Below are positions 18,343 to 27,120 of a stretch of DNA of 64,000 nucleotides, piece after piece. The notes below the pieces were generated by a model that worked only from the letters and a program-made list of their open reading frames with translations, was not told the DNA's origin and searched no databases. The DNA lies in contig NZ_JAVDUV010000002.1 in NCBI RefSeq assembly GCF_031456545.1, positions 496,001 through 560,000 on the forward strand. Direction: 5' to 3'. Numbering within the stretch: position 1 is the stretch's first letter; every line of letters begins with the position of its first letter. Source of the DNA: Agromyces sp. 3263 (lineage in GTDB: Bacteria > Actinomycetota > Actinomycetes > Actinomycetales > Microbacteriaceae). The position numbers and the translations under genes were made by a program.

Positions 18343-19101
18343 CTAGTCCTCGGCTTCGAGCTCGGCCTGCACCTCGGCCGAGAGGTCGAAGTTGCTGTAG
18401 ATGTTCTGCACGTCGTCGCTGTCCTCCAGCGCGTCGATGAGCCGGAACACCTTGCGCGCCGTGTCGGCGTCGACCTCGACCTTGAGGTTCGGCACGAACG
18501 CGGCATCCGCCGAGTCGTAGTCGATGCCGGCCTCCTGGAGGGCGGTGCGGGCCGCGACCATGTCGGACGCCTCGGTGATCACCTCGAAGGTGTCGCCCTC
18601 GTCGTTGACCTCCTCGGCGCCGGCGTCGAGCACCGCGGCGAGGACGTCGTCCTCGGTGGTGCCCTCGGAGGGGACGACGATCACGCCCTTGCGCGCGAAG
18701 TTGTAGGCGACGCTGCCCGGGTCGGCCATGGTGCCGCCGTTGCGGCTCATGAGCGTGCGCACCTCGGCGGCCGCGCGGTTCTTGTTGTCGGTGAGGCACT
18801 CGATGAGCAGGGCCACCCCGTTGGGGCCGTAGCCCTCGTACATGATCGTCGTGTACTCGATCGACTCACCGGTGAGCCCAGCGCCGCGCTTGATGGCGCG
18901 ATCGATGTTGTCGTTGGGCACCGACGTCTTCTTCGCCTTCTGCACGGCGTCGACCAGCGTCGGGTTGCCCGAGAGGTCGGCACCGCCCATCTTGGCCGCG
19001 ACCTCGATGTTCTTGATGAGCTTGGCGAACGACTTCGCCCGTCGCTGGTCGATGACGGCCTTCTTGTGCTTGGTCGTCGCCCACTTGGAATGCCCGGACA
19101 T
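18343..19101 (-). CDS. yebC: YebC/TACO1-family transcriptional or translational regulator
   Basis: This 252-aa protein begins [18 protein letters not shown], the unmistakable YebC N-terminus. [12 protein letters not shown] and [14 protein letters not shown] follow, with acidic C-terminal domains. Family members have been described as DNA-binding regulators and, more recently, as factors easing ribosome stalling at polyproline; which applies here cannot be told. The ATG at 19101 follows AGGAG by 5 nt. It is always found upstream of ruvC in actinobacteria, as here. Confidence 0.95.
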   Translation of the reverse strand: MSGHSKWATTKHKKAVIDQRRAKSFAKLIKNIEVAAKMGGADLSGNPTLVDAVQKAKKTSVPNDNIDRAIKRGAGLTGESIEYTTIMYEGYGPNGVALLIECLTDNKNRAAAEVRTLMSRNGGTMADPGSVAYNFARKGVIVVPSEGTTEDDVLAAVLDAGAEEVNDEGDTFEVITEASDMVAARTALQEAGIDYDSADAAFVPNLKVEVDADTARKVFRLIDALEDSDDVQNIYSNFDLSAEVQAELEAED

Positions 19102-19146
19102 GATGCTCCTGAATCGCTTCGCGGCGGGTGCATCCGCCGACGAACC

Positions 19147-19152
19147 ATTGTA
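19147..19152 (-). promoter_or_regulatory. Candidate -10 for the yebC-ruvCAB unit
   Basis: TACAAT on the minus strand lies about 45 nt before the yebC start and matches the -10 consensus at 5 of 6 positions. The expected -35 region (CGGATG) is poor, so only the -10 is supported. Confidence 0.4.
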
Positions 19153-19205
19153 TGGCAGCAGCCGGGCGGCATCCGGTCGACGGGCGGATGCCGCGGCGAC
19201 GGGCT

Positions 19206-19736
19206 TCAGCCGAGGATCTTGCGGAGCGTGCGAAGGTTGCGGTTCGTCGTGACGGGCTTGTACGTCGCCTTCGACAGCAGCTTGGCGAACGGGGTGTCGA
19301 CGGTGGTGCCCTTGACCGGGTTCCAGTAGACGACGCCGTCGCCCGCGGCGAGGGGGTCGACGTCGGGATCCGCCTGGTCGGCGAAGGCCATGAGCTCGGC
19401 GGCGACGGCTGGTTCGGCGGCGAAGATCACCCATGGCTGGCGCTTCGCATCGTCGGCGTCGAAGGGGAACGCGTCGATGGCGCGCTCGAGCTCGGCCCGG
19501 GTGATCAGCACGATCCACGCGTCATAGCCGAACCGGTCGCGCAGCCCCTGCTCGATGCGCGACTTCACCGCGGCTCGGGCGTCGCGCGATGGCGCCTCGA
19601 AGACGACGTTCCCGCTTGCGAGCACGGTCCGCACGCCCTCGAACCCGAGCTCGGCGAAGAGGTCGCGCAGCTCGGCGGACTTCACCGTGATGCCGCCGAC
19701 GTTCACGCCTCGGAGCAGGGCGATGTAGTGGGTCAT
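19206..19736 (-). CDS. DUF1697 domain-containing protein
   Basis: This 176-aa protein opens with [14 protein letters not shown], the hallmark of DUF1697. [10 protein letters not shown] follows, and [19 protein letters not shown] precedes a final [15 protein letters not shown] stretch. It is full length for the family. The family is widespread in bacteria with no established biochemical function that I can name. It lies between pdxT and yebC on the same strand with gaps of 31 and 104 nt, so it could be read from the pdxST transcript. Confidence 0.9.
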   Translation of the reverse strand: MTHYIALLRGVNVGGITVKSAELRDLFAELGFEGVRTVLASGNVVFEAPSRDARAAVKSRIEQGLRDRFGYDAWIVLITRAELERAIDAFPFDADDAKRQPWVIFAAEPAVAAELMAFADQADPDVDPLAAGDGVVYWNPVKGTTVDTPFAKLLSKATYKPVTTNRNLRTLRKILG

Positions 19737-19767
19737 GACGCGACCATAGCCCCGGCCGCCGACCGCG

Positions 19768-20424
19768 TCAGCCCGCGGTGGCGACGGCCCGGTCGCGCAC
19801 CTTGCCGAGGAAGTACTCGTGGAACCGGTACTCCCCCGTGATCTCGGGATGGAAGCTCGTGCCGAGCAGGTTGCCCTGCTCCACCGCGACCACGCGTCCG
19901 TCCTCGAGCTGGGCGAGCGGCGTCGCCCCGGGGCCGACCGAGTCGACCACAGGTCCGCGGATGAAGACCGCGTGCACCGGTTCGGCGCCGAGCGCCGGGA
20001 CGTCGAGGTCGGTCTCGAACGACTGGTTCTGCGATCCGAAGGCGTTGCGCCGCACCACCACGTCGAGGCCGCCGAGGCTCTGCTGTCCCGCGATCGCGTC
20101 GAGCACCGTGTCGGCGAGCATGATCAACCCGGCGCACGTGCCGTACACCGGCATCCCGTCGCCGATCGCGGCCTGCAACGGCTCGGCGAGGCCGAACGAG
20201 CGCGAGAGCTTGTCCATGACGCTCGACTCGCCGCCGGGGATCACGAGCCCGTCGATCTCGGCGAGCTCACCCGGCCGGCGCACCAGCGAGACGCGCGCGC
20301 CGAGCCGCGAGAGCACGTGTGCGTGCTCTCGGAAGTCGCCCTGCAGCGCGAGCACGCCGACGCGGGGGCCGGCCGGAGCCTGCTCCCCCGCGCCGATCGA
20401 CTCGCTGCGGAGGGTGGTGGTCAC
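19768..20424 (-). CDS. pdxT: Pyridoxal 5'-phosphate synthase, glutaminase subunit PdxT
   Basis: PdxT hydrolyses glutamine and channels ammonia to PdxS. The GTG at 20424 overlaps the pdxS stop (GTGA) and gives 218 aa. The triad is visible: Cys97 in VYGTCAGL, and His192 and Glu194 in [14 protein letters not shown] at 64-68 forms the oxyanion or loop region. An N-terminal extension of about 20 residues precedes the core, which starts [10 protein letters not shown]. The open frame beyond 20424 lies within pdxS. Confidence 0.95.
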   Translation of the reverse strand: MTTTLRSESIGAGEQAPAGPRVGVLALQGDFREHAHVLSRLGARVSLVRRPGELAEIDGLVIPGGESSVMDKLSRSFGLAEPLQAAIGDGMPVYGTCAGLIMLADTVLDAIAGQQSLGGLDVVVRRNAFGSQNQSFETDLDVPALGAEPVHAVFIRGPVVDSVGPGATPLAQLEDGRVVAVEQGNLLGTSFHPEITGEYRFHEYFLGKVRDRAVATAG

Positions 20425-21311
20425 CAGCCGCGCTCGGCGAGGCGGTGCGGGGCGGCGAGGTCGCCGACGTTGATGCCGACCATGGCCTCGCCGAGGCCGC
20501 GCGACACGTCGGCGATCACGGCGGGGTCGTCGTAGAACGTCGTCGCCTTGACGACGGCCGCGGCGCGGGCCTCGGGGTTGCCCGACTTGAAGATGCCGGA
20601 GCCGACGAACACGCCGTCGGCGCCGAGCTGCATCATCATGGCCGCGTCGGCCGGGGTGGCGACGCCGCCCGCGGTGAAGAGCACCACGGGGAGCTTGCCG
20701 GTCTCGGCGATCTCGGCCACGAGCTCGTACGGCGCCTGGAGGTCCTTGGCCGCGACGTAGAGCTCGTCGCGCGTCATCGACTTCAGCTGGTTGATCTCGG
20801 AGGTGATCTTGCGGATGTGCTTGGTCGCCTCGGAGACGTCGCCCGTGCCGGCCTCGCCCTTCGAGCGGATCATGGCCGCGCCCTCGTTGATGCGCCGGAG
20901 CGCCTCGCCGAGGTTGGTGGCACCGCAGACGAAGGGCGTGTTGAACGCCCACTTGTCGATGTGGTTCACGTAGTCGGCCGGTGAGAGCACCTCGGACTCG
21001 TCGATGTAGTCGACGTCGAGCGCCTGGAGCACCTGCGCCTCGACGAAGTGGCCGATGCGGGCCTTCGCCATGACGGGGATCGAGACCTCGGCGATGATCG
21101 CCTCGATGAGGTCGGGGTCGCTCATGCGGGCGACGCCGCCCTGGGCGCGGATGTCCGCGGGGACGCGCTCGAGCGCCATGACGGCGACGGCGCCGGCATC
21201 CTCGGCGATGCGCGCCTGCTCGGGCGTGACGACGTCCATGATGACGCCGCCCTTCAGCATCTCGGCGAGGCCGCGCTTCACGCGGCTGGAGCCGGTCTCG
21301 ACAGTGCTCAT
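20421..21311 (-). CDS. pdxS: Pyridoxal 5'-phosphate synthase, synthase subunit PdxS
   Basis: PdxS condenses ribose 5-phosphate, glyceraldehyde 3-phosphate and ammonia into PLP. The 296-aa TIM barrel carries Asp26 (IMDVV), the Schiff-base Lys83 (VMAKARIGH) and Lys151 (RSKGEAGTG). The ATG at 21311 has AAAGGA 7 nt upstream. Its promoter region is shared with a divergent MocR/PdxR-type regulator. Together with pdxT and the nearby pdxY, this gives the cell both de novo and salvage routes to vitamin B6. Confidence 0.97.
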   Translation of the reverse strand: MSTVETGSSRVKRGLAEMLKGGVIMDVVTPEQARIAEDAGAVAVMALERVPADIRAQGGVARMSDPDLIEAIIAEVSIPVMAKARIGHFVEAQVLQALDVDYIDESEVLSPADYVNHIDKWAFNTPFVCGATNLGEALRRINEGAAMIRSKGEAGTGDVSEATKHIRKITSEINQLKSMTRDELYVAAKDLQAPYELVAEIAETGKLPVVLFTAGGVATPADAAMMMQLGADGVFVGSGIFKSGNPEARAAAVVKATTFYDDPAVIADVSRGLGEAMVGINVGDLAAPHRLAERGW

Positions 21312-21348
21312 CGGGGGGTCCTTTCGACGGATGACGCGCAATCGCGCA

Positions 21349-21364
21349 GTTCTGCGGACAGAAC
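21349..21364. promoter_or_regulatory. Inverted repeat between pdxS and the PdxR-like gene (candidate operator)
   Basis: GTTCTG-CGGA-CAGAAC is a perfect 6-bp inverted repeat in the 110-nt divergent promoter region, just downstream of the candidate pdxS -10. Its position fits a repressor/activator or roadblock site for the adjacent regulator; binding is inference. Confidence 0.4.
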
Positions 21365-21384
21365 GCCCGCTTGACCTAGGCCAA

Positions 21385-21393
21385 AAGATAGCA
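21385..21393 (-). promoter_or_regulatory. Candidate extended -10 for pdxST
   Basis: TGCTATCTT on the minus strand has the TGn extension followed by TATCTT, about 75 nt upstream of the pdxS ATG. A clear -35 is missing, which would fit activator dependence. Confidence 0.4.
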
Positions 21394-21421
21394 TGGTCCG
21401 GCACGGAGATTCGGAGCACCC

Positions 21422-22774
21422 ATGGATCATGACCTGACCCTCGAGATCACCGGCCGGTCGGCCGCGGACATCGCCGCGAGCGTCCGCGCGCTCATCGAGC
21501 GCGGCGGGCTGCAGCCCGGAGATCCGCTGCCCCCCGTGCGCAACCTCGCCGAGAGCCTGGGCGTCAACCGCAACACCGCGGTCGCGGCGTACCGCCAGCT
21601 CACCTCGGCCGGCATGGTCGTCACCCGCGGCCGCGGTGGCACGCACGTCGCCGACCGCTCCGCCGTCGCGCAGGAGGGCTTCGCTCCCGACAGCGTGCTC
21701 CGCGACGTGGCGACCGGGAACCCCGACCCCGATCTCATCCCCGACCCGTCCCGCGCCCTCGCCGGCATGGCGGGCCGGCCGGTGCTCTACGGCGAGCCCG
21801 TGATCGACCCGGGCCTCGAGCAGTGGGCGCACGCATGGATGCGCGAGGACCTCGCCCCGTCCGACCTCCGGCTCACGATCACGAACGGGGCCGCCGACGC
21901 GGTCGAGCGACTGCTCGCCCAGGCGCTCGTGCGCGACGATGCCGTGGCGCTCGAGGATCCCTGCTTCCTGACCAGCATCCACACCGTGCGTGTCGGCGGG
22001 TATCGCGCCGTGCCGGTGCCGGTGGACGACGAGGGCATGACCGTGGCCGGGCTCCAGTCCGCGCTCGAGCAGGGCGTGCGCGCCGTGGTCAGCACTCCGC
22101 GGGCGCAGAACCCGACCGGGGCCAGCCTGTCGGAATCGCGCGCCGCCGACCTGCGAGAGGTCTTGCGCGCGTACCCGTACGTGCTGGTGATCGAGGACGA
22201 CCACTTCTCGATGCTGTCGCGAACCCCGTTCCGCTCGATCATCGGCCCAGATCATCGGCGATGGGCGCTCGTGCGGTCGGTGTCGAAGTTCCTCGGACCC
22301 GACATGTGCCTCGCCGTCGCGGCATCCGACCCCGACACCGCCGAACGCCTCGCGACGCGCCTCACCCCCGGCACCACGTGGGTGAGCCACCTGCTGCAGC
22401 GCCTCGTGCTCTCGCTCGTCACCGACCCCGACGTCACGGCCCGCGTCACGGCCGCCGGCGCGCACTACGCGGCACGCAACGCGGCGTTCGCCGCGCGGCT
22501 CAGCGCGCTCGGCGTGCCGGCCGCAGCCGGCGACGGCCTGAACCTCTGGGTCCCACTTCCGGTGCCGGCGCGCGACGTCTCCGAGCACCTCATGCGGCGC
22601 GGCTGGCTCGTGCGCGCGGGCGACGAGTTCTCCCTCGCCGACGCGAGCGCGGTGCGCAGGCTCCGGCTCACGGTGCACGACCTCGCCGCCGCCGACGCCG
22701 ACCGGCTCGCCGGCGACCTGGCCGCGGCCGTTCGCGCAGCGGGCGGGCGACTCGTCGCCGCCGGGATGGAATGA
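21422..22774 (+). CDS. pdxR: MocR-family PLP-dependent transcriptional regulator (PdxR-like)
   Basis: This 450-aa protein has an N-terminal GntR-type winged helix (about residues 8-75, with [22 protein letters not shown]). It is fused to a fold-type I aminotransferase domain. The PLP-anchoring Lys is Lys289 in SVSKFLGPD. MocR proteins of this kind sense PLP; PdxR members activate pdxST in other actinobacteria and firmicutes. Divergence from pdxS and linkage to pdxY support that assignment. The pyridoxal kinase start lies 7 nt after its stop, implying an operon. The gene symbol is inferred from context. Confidence 0.88.
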   Translation: MDHDLTLEITGRSAADIAASVRALIERGGLQPGDPLPPVRNLAESLGVNRNTAVAAYRQLTSAGMVVTRGRGGTHVADRSAVAQEGFAPDSVLRDVATGNPDPDLIPDPSRALAGMAGRPVLYGEPVIDPGLEQWAHAWMREDLAPSDLRLTITNGAADAVERLLAQALVRDDAVALEDPCFLTSIHTVRVGGYRAVPVPVDDEGMTVAGLQSALEQGVRAVVSTPRAQNPTGASLSESRAADLREVLRAYPYVLVIEDDHFSMLSRTPFRSIIGPDHRRWALVRSVSKFLGPDMCLAVAASDPDTAERLATRLTPGTTWVSHLLQRLVLSLVTDPDVTARVTAAGAHYAARNAAFAARLSALGVPAAAGDGLNLWVPLPVPARDVSEHLMRRGWLVRAGDEFSLADASAVRRLRLTVHDLAAADADRLAGDLAAAVRAAGGRLVAAGME

Positions 22775-22781
22775 TCGAGGG

Positions 22782-23633
22782 GTGAAGGTCCTCTCGATCC
22801 AGTCCGCCGTCGCCTACGGCCACGTCGGCAACTCCGCGGCCGTGTTCCCCCTGCAGCGCATCGGCGTCGAGGTCATGCCGGTCTACACCGTGAACTTCTC
22901 GAACCACACGGGCTACGGCGCCTGGCGCGGCCCGCTCATCAGTCCCGAGGACGTGCGCGAGGTCATCGCCGGCATCGAGGACCGCGGGGCGTTCCCCGGG
23001 ATCGACGTGATCCTGTCGGGCTACCAGGGCTCGGAGGGCATCGCCGACGTCATCCTCGACGCGGTCGCGCGCATCAAGGCGGCCAACCCGGCGGCCGTCT
23101 ACTCGTGCGATCCGGTGATGGGCAATGCGAAGAGCGGATGCTTCGTCGCGCCCGCGATCCCCGTGCTGCTGCGCGAACGCGTGGTGCCCGCCGCCGACCT
23201 CATCACGCCGAACCAGTTCGAGCTGGGTTACCTCACCGGCACCGAGCCCGGATCGCTCGACTCCACGCTGGATTCCGTCGACCTGGCGCGGGCGTCGGGC
23301 CCGCGCACGGTGCTCGTGACCAGCGTGGAGCGGCCCGATCGCGAGGAGGGCACCATCGAGATGCTCGCCGTCGACGACCACGGCGCCTGGATCGTGCAGA
23401 CTCCCCTGCTGCCGCTGAAGGCGAACGGCTCGGGCGACGTGACGGCGGCGCTCTTCACCGCGCACTATCGACGCACCGGCGACGCGGCGGACGCACTCGC
23501 GCGCACCGCGTCGAGCGTGTTCGACCTGCTCGAGAACACTCACGAGTCGGGCGAGCGCGAGCTCCGGCTCGTCGAGTCGCAGGAGGCCTACGCCCACCCT
23601 CGGATGCAGTTCGAGGCCCGACGGGTGCGCTGA
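22782..23633 (+). CDS. pdxY: Pyridoxal kinase
   Basis: This enzyme phosphorylates pyridoxal to PLP in salvage. The 283-aa ribokinase-fold protein starts VKVLSIQSAVAYGHVGNSA, typical of PdxY/PdxK. SCDPVMGN lies near the middle, followed by ITPNQFELGYLTG and the nucleotide-binding NGSGDVTAALF with the catalytic Asp. The start is GTG with GAGGG upstream, 7 nt after the PdxR-like gene. The pairing of regulator and kinase next to pdxST makes a compact B6 island. Confidence 0.94.
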   Translation: MKVLSIQSAVAYGHVGNSAAVFPLQRIGVEVMPVYTVNFSNHTGYGAWRGPLISPEDVREVIAGIEDRGAFPGIDVILSGYQGSEGIADVILDAVARIKAANPAAVYSCDPVMGNAKSGCFVAPAIPVLLRERVVPAADLITPNQFELGYLTGTEPGSLDSTLDSVDLARASGPRTVLVTSVERPDREEGTIEMLAVDDHGAWIVQTPLLPLKANGSGDVTAALFTAHYRRTGDAADALARTASSVFDLLENTHESGERELRLVESQEAYAHPRMQFEARRVR

Positions 23634-23640
23634 GCCGTCA

Positions 23641-23665
23641 GGCCCGCCGGATCCTCAGGCGGGCC
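23641..23665. terminator. Inverted repeat between convergent pdxY and HIT gene
   Basis: GGCCCGCC and GGCGGGCC arms (8 bp, 9-nt loop) begin 7 nt after the pdxY stop and overlap the last codons of the HIT gene. This could terminate pdxY transcription. Confidence 0.45.
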
Positions 23666-24221
23666 ACGCCTCGGCGATCTCCTGCCGCACCTCGCCGAGC
23701 AGTCGAGGCAGGGCCTTCGTGCCGGCGATGATCGGGAAGAAGTTCGCGTCGAGTGCCCAGCGCGGCACGATGTGCTGGTGCAGGTGCTCCGCGATGCCCG
23801 CCCCGGCGATGCGCCCCTGGTTCATGCCGATGTTGAACCCGTCGCACCGTGACACCTGCTTCACGACCCGCATCGCGATCTGGGTCAGCTCGCCGATCTC
23901 GGCGACCTCCTCGGGCGTCGCCTCGTCGTACGTCGCGATGTGCCGGTAGGGGCACACGAGCAGGTGCCCGCTGTTGTAGGGGAACAGGTTGAGCAGGACG
24001 TAGGCGAGCCTGCCCCGCGCGACGATGAGCGACTGCTCGTCGCTCATCTCGGGCGCACGGCAGAACGGGCAGGTGTGCTCGTCGGGCTGCTGACCGTGCT
24101 GGATGTACACCAGCCGGTGCGGGGTCCAGAGCCGCTGGAACGCGTCGGGCACGCCGGCGAGGTCGGACGCGGCATCCGTGGGGACCCCGTCGAACTCGTC
24201 GGCCTGGTATGCGCGCGTCAT
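23655..24221 (-). CDS. HIT-family hydrolase/phosphorylase-like protein
   Basis: This 188-aa histidine-triad protein has HLHQH at 146-150, within [19 protein letters not shown] motif in the N-terminal third may bind zinc. The overall layout resembles actinobacterial AP4A hydrolase/phosphorylase-like HIT proteins that act on dinucleotide or nucleotide conjugates. The ATG at 24221 overlaps the thrS stop (ATGA), so the two are coupled. In mycobacteria a comparable HIT gene also follows thrS. The substrate cannot be fixed from sequence. Confidence 0.9.
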   Translation of the reverse strand: MTRAYQADEFDGVPTDAASDLAGVPDAFQRLWTPHRLVYIQHGQQPDEHTCPFCRAPEMSDEQSLIVARGRLAYVLLNLFPYNSGHLLVCPYRHIATYDEATPEEVAEIGELTQIAMRVVKQVSRCDGFNIGMNQGRIAGAGIAEHLHQHIVPRWALDANFFPIIAGTKALPRLLGEVRQEIAEAWPA

Positions 24222-26170
24222 CCGAACAGGTCGTCCCTCGTGAGCACCTGCCGGCGCTCGTCGATCGCCGCGCGAATGCGGGAGACGGCCTCGGCGATGG
24301 CCACGCCGTTCTCCTGGGAGCCATCGCGGAAGCGGAAGCTCACCGTCTCGCCGGCCCGGTCGTTCTCGCCGGCGATGAGCTGGAACGGTACCTTCTGCGT
24401 CGTGTGCGTGCGGATCTTCTTCTGCATCCGGTCGTCGCTCGTGTCGAGCTCGGCTCGCACGCCGGCGCGCCGGAGCTGGTCGACGATGCCGCCGAGGTAC
24501 TCGGCGTACTCGTCGGCGACGGGGATGCCGACGACCTGCACCGGCGCGAGCCAGACCGGGAAGGCACCCGCGTAGTGCTCGATCAGCACGCCGAAGAACC
24601 GCTCGATGGAGCCGAACTTCGCCGAGTGGATCATGACCGGCTGCTGGTGGGTGCCGTCGGCGGCGGTGTACTCGAGCCCGAAGCCCTCGGGCTGGTTGAA
24701 GTCGTACTGGATGGTCGACATCTGCCACGTGCGGCCGATCGCGTCGCGCGCCTGGACCGAGATCTTGGGGCCGTAGAACGCGGCGCCCCCGGGGTCGGGC
24801 ACGAGCTCGAGGCCGGACGCCTCGGCGACCTCGCGGAGCACGTTCGTAGCGACCTCCCACTGCTCGTCGCTGCCCTTGAACTTGTCCGAGTTCGCATCGC
24901 GGGTGGACAGCTCGAGGTAGAAGTCGTCGAGACCGAAGTCGCGAAGGAGCCCGAGCACGAAGTCGAGCAGGTGCTGGATCTCGGCGGGGGCCTGCTCCGG
25001 GGTGACGTAGCTGTGCGAGTCGTCCTGGGTGAGCCCGCGCACCCGGGTGAGCCCCTGGACGACGCCCGACTTCTCGTATCGGTAGACGGTGCCGAACTCG
25101 AAGAAGCGCAGCGGCAGCTCGCGGTAGGACCGGCCTCGCGACCGGAAGATGAGGTTCTGCATGGGGCAGTTCATCGCCTTGAGGTAGTACTCGCTGTTCT
25201 CGAGCTCCATCGGCGGGAACATGGTGTCCTTGTAGTACGGCAGGTGACCCGACAGCTCGAAGACGTGCGCCTTCGTGATGTGCGGGGTCGACACGTACTG
25301 GAAGCCCTCCTCGATGTGGCGGCGGCGGACGTAGTCCTCCATCTCGCGCTTGATGATGCCGCCCCGGGGGTGGAAGACCGGCAATCCGCTGCCGATCTCC
25401 TCGGGGAACGAGAACAGGTCGAGCTCGGCGCCGAGCTTGCGGTGGTCGCGTCGCGCGGCCTCCTCGAGGCGGTGCTGGTACGCGCGCAGCTCGTCCTTCG
25501 TGGGCCAGGCCGTGCCGTAGATGCGCTGCAGTTGCGGGTTCTTCTCCGAGCCCCGCCAGTAGGCCGCCGCCACGCGTGAGAGCGCCCAGCCGTTGCCGAT
25601 CATGCGCGTGTTCGGCAGGTGGGGGCCGCGGCACAGGTCCTTCCAGACGGTCTCGCCGGTCTTGGGATCGACGTTGTCGTAGATCGTGAGCTCGGCGCCG
25701 CCGACCTCGACGTTCTCGCTCTCCTCGAACTGCGCGGTGCCGCTCTCGTGGCCCTTCAACCCGATGAGCTCCAGCTTGTAGGGCTCGTCCGCGAGCTCCG
25801 CGCGCGCCTCGTCGTCGGTGACGACGCGACGCATGAAGCGCTGGCCCTGGCGCACGATGCGCGCCATCTCCTTGTCGAGGGCCTTCAGGTCCTCGGGCGT
25901 GAACGATTGCGCGACATCGAAGTCGTAGTAGAAGCCGTCGGTCACCGGGGGTCCGATGCCGAGCTTCGCCTCGGGGTTGACGGCCTGCACCGCCTGGGCG
26001 AGCACGTGGGCGGTCGAGTGGCGGAGGATCGCGAGGCCGTCGGGCGAGTCGATCGTGACCGGCTCGACGACGTCGGCGTCCGTCACCGTGGTGGCGAGGT
26101 CCTTGAGCTCGCCGTTGACGCGCATCGCGACAACGGATCGATCGGTGAAGAGCTCGAAGCCGTCGGCCAC
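24218..26170 (-). CDS. thrS: Threonyl-tRNA synthetase
   Basis: This class II synthetase charges tRNA-Thr. The GTG at 26170 gives 650 aa; GAGGGAG lies about 9 nt upstream. A short TGS-like N-terminus precedes the editing domain with [11 protein letters not shown]. The catalytic core carries KAMNCPMQN (zinc Cys), [16 protein letters not shown] and [12 protein letters not shown] (motif 2). A C-terminal anticodon-binding domain follows. It is divergent from a hypothetical gene at 26303. No T-box or attenuator is visible in the 132-nt leader region. Confidence 0.96.
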   Translation of the reverse strand: MADGFELFTDRSVVAMRVNGELKDLATTVTDADVVEPVTIDSPDGLAILRHSTAHVLAQAVQAVNPEAKLGIGPPVTDGFYYDFDVAQSFTPEDLKALDKEMARIVRQGQRFMRRVVTDDEARAELADEPYKLELIGLKGHESGTAQFEESENVEVGGAELTIYDNVDPKTGETVWKDLCRGPHLPNTRMIGNGWALSRVAAAYWRGSEKNPQLQRIYGTAWPTKDELRAYQHRLEEAARRDHRKLGAELDLFSFPEEIGSGLPVFHPRGGIIKREMEDYVRRRHIEEGFQYVSTPHITKAHVFELSGHLPYYKDTMFPPMELENSEYYLKAMNCPMQNLIFRSRGRSYRELPLRFFEFGTVYRYEKSGVVQGLTRVRGLTQDDSHSYVTPEQAPAEIQHLLDFVLGLLRDFGLDDFYLELSTRDANSDKFKGSDEQWEVATNVLREVAEASGLELVPDPGGAAFYGPKISVQARDAIGRTWQMSTIQYDFNQPEGFGLEYTAADGTHQQPVMIHSAKFGSIERFFGVLIEHYAGAFPVWLAPVQVVGIPVADEYAEYLGGIVDQLRRAGVRAELDTSDDRMQKKIRTHTTQKVPFQLIAGENDRAGETVSFRFRDGSQENGVAIAEAVSRIRAAIDERRQVLTRDDLFG

Positions 26171-26266
26171 TGTGAACCACTCCCTCTGGGGTCGAAACGA
26201 ACCCTTCAACTGTAGTGCGGCGGCAGGGGCCGCCCGGCCGTCGACTGCCGGTCGGTGCGCACCCTG

Positions 26267-26295
26267 ATGACAGGGCGGCATCCGAGTTCTAGAGT
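26267..26295 (+). promoter_or_regulatory. Promoter of the hypothetical gene at 26303 (near-leaderless)
   Basis: ATGACA (-35, 26267-26272) and TAGAGT (-10, 26290-26295) are separated by exactly 17 nt. The -10 ends 7 nt before the ATG, so the transcript would start at or next to the start codon. Leaderless mRNAs are common in actinobacteria. Confidence 0.55.
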
Positions 26296-26302
26296 TTGCC
26301 TC

Positions 26303-26902
26303 ATGTCCAGCTCAGACCCCACCGACGACGACCGCGGCGCAGCGGCCGGCACCGCGCCGTTCGCGCACTTCGACACCGACCTGACCGCGGAGGACTGGGC
26401 CGCCAAGCGCCGAGCCGGCGAACTCGGATTCGGCCCGATCTTCTGGGCGCCCATCCAGGTGCTCTCCCCCACCGTCACGGTCGGCCTCGGGCGCACGAAC
26501 CTCACGCTCATCCGCCCGACGATCGTACAGACCGACGCCGCCGAGCCGTACGCGGGCTTCGACCTCCGGGAGTCCCCGCACCGCAACCCCGCCGTCTCGG
26601 TGCACTTCAACCCGGCCGCCTACGGCGCGACCGGCCCCGGCACCTATGTGTTCACCTTCGCCGTGGACGCGCCCACGCGCGCCGCCTTCACCCCGAGCGG
26701 GTACGCGGGCAGCGGCACCGTGGACGCGCCGGGATCGATCCGCTTCAGCGGCCGCCGCGTCATCACGATCATCCTGCGGAACGTGCCGCCAGGCCTGGAC
26801 GCCTCGGCGGCGATCGAGCAGACGTCGGGCGAGGCCTGGTCGTGGTTCAGCACGAGGATCGCCCATCCGCCGCTCGTCTTCGACCCGCTTCCGATCGGCT
26901 GA
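26303..26902 (+). CDS. Conserved-type hypothetical protein
   Basis: This 199-aa soluble protein has no signal peptide or TM helix. The sequence is rich in beta-type stretches: [20 protein letters not shown], then [20 protein letters not shown] and [13 protein letters not shown]. It ends in a short [15 protein letters not shown] segment. I do not recognise a family. The ATG at 26303 lies 7 nt after a good -10, with no separate ribosome site, suggesting leaderless translation. It is divergent from thrS and 218 nt upstream of the secreted glucanase gene, but a functional link is not evident. Confidence 0.7.
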   Translation: MSSSDPTDDDRGAAAGTAPFAHFDTDLTAEDWAAKRRAGELGFGPIFWAPIQVLSPTVTVGLGRTNLTLIRPTIVQTDAAEPYAGFDLRESPHRNPAVSVHFNPAAYGATGPGTYVFTFAVDAPTRAAFTPSGYAGSGTVDAPGSIRFSGRRVITIILRNVPPGLDASAAIEQTSGEAWSWFSTRIAHPPLVFDPLPIG

Positions 26903-27120
26903 GCTCGGCTCTTTCGCCCACCGGTGCAAAGCGAGCGCACGCGGATGCCGCGATTTGCAGCGGCTTTCGTCCGCATCCGCAAGAACTCGACTCTTCGTCG
27001 ACATTCCTTCGCAGCCCCTTGTGATGCCGTCACGCGCGGACGTAGGGTCGGCTCACTCGTGGGTTCGCCAGTGCCCGCGGTGTCCGATGGCGTGCACCAC
27101 CGAGAGGAACCGAGTCGACG

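Noticed and set aside
17108..19205. SOS box for yebC-ruvCAB
   Set aside because: No GAAC-N4-GTTC palindrome upstream of yebC or ruvC; only a -10 candidate.
23655..26180. Single 841-codon minus-strand frame covering thrS and the HIT gene
   Set aside because: Only the last 188 codons are real (HIT protein, own ATG overlapping the thrS stop); the rest is thrS read in a wrong frame.
26171..26302. T-box or attenuator upstream of thrS
   Set aside because: No T-box consensus and no leader peptide with Thr codons was found.
26903..27120. GCGGATGC...GCATCCGC inverted repeat before the GH87 gene as an operator
   Set aside because: Its arms are just two copies of the genome-wide CGGATGCC word in opposite orientation; no independent evidence of control.
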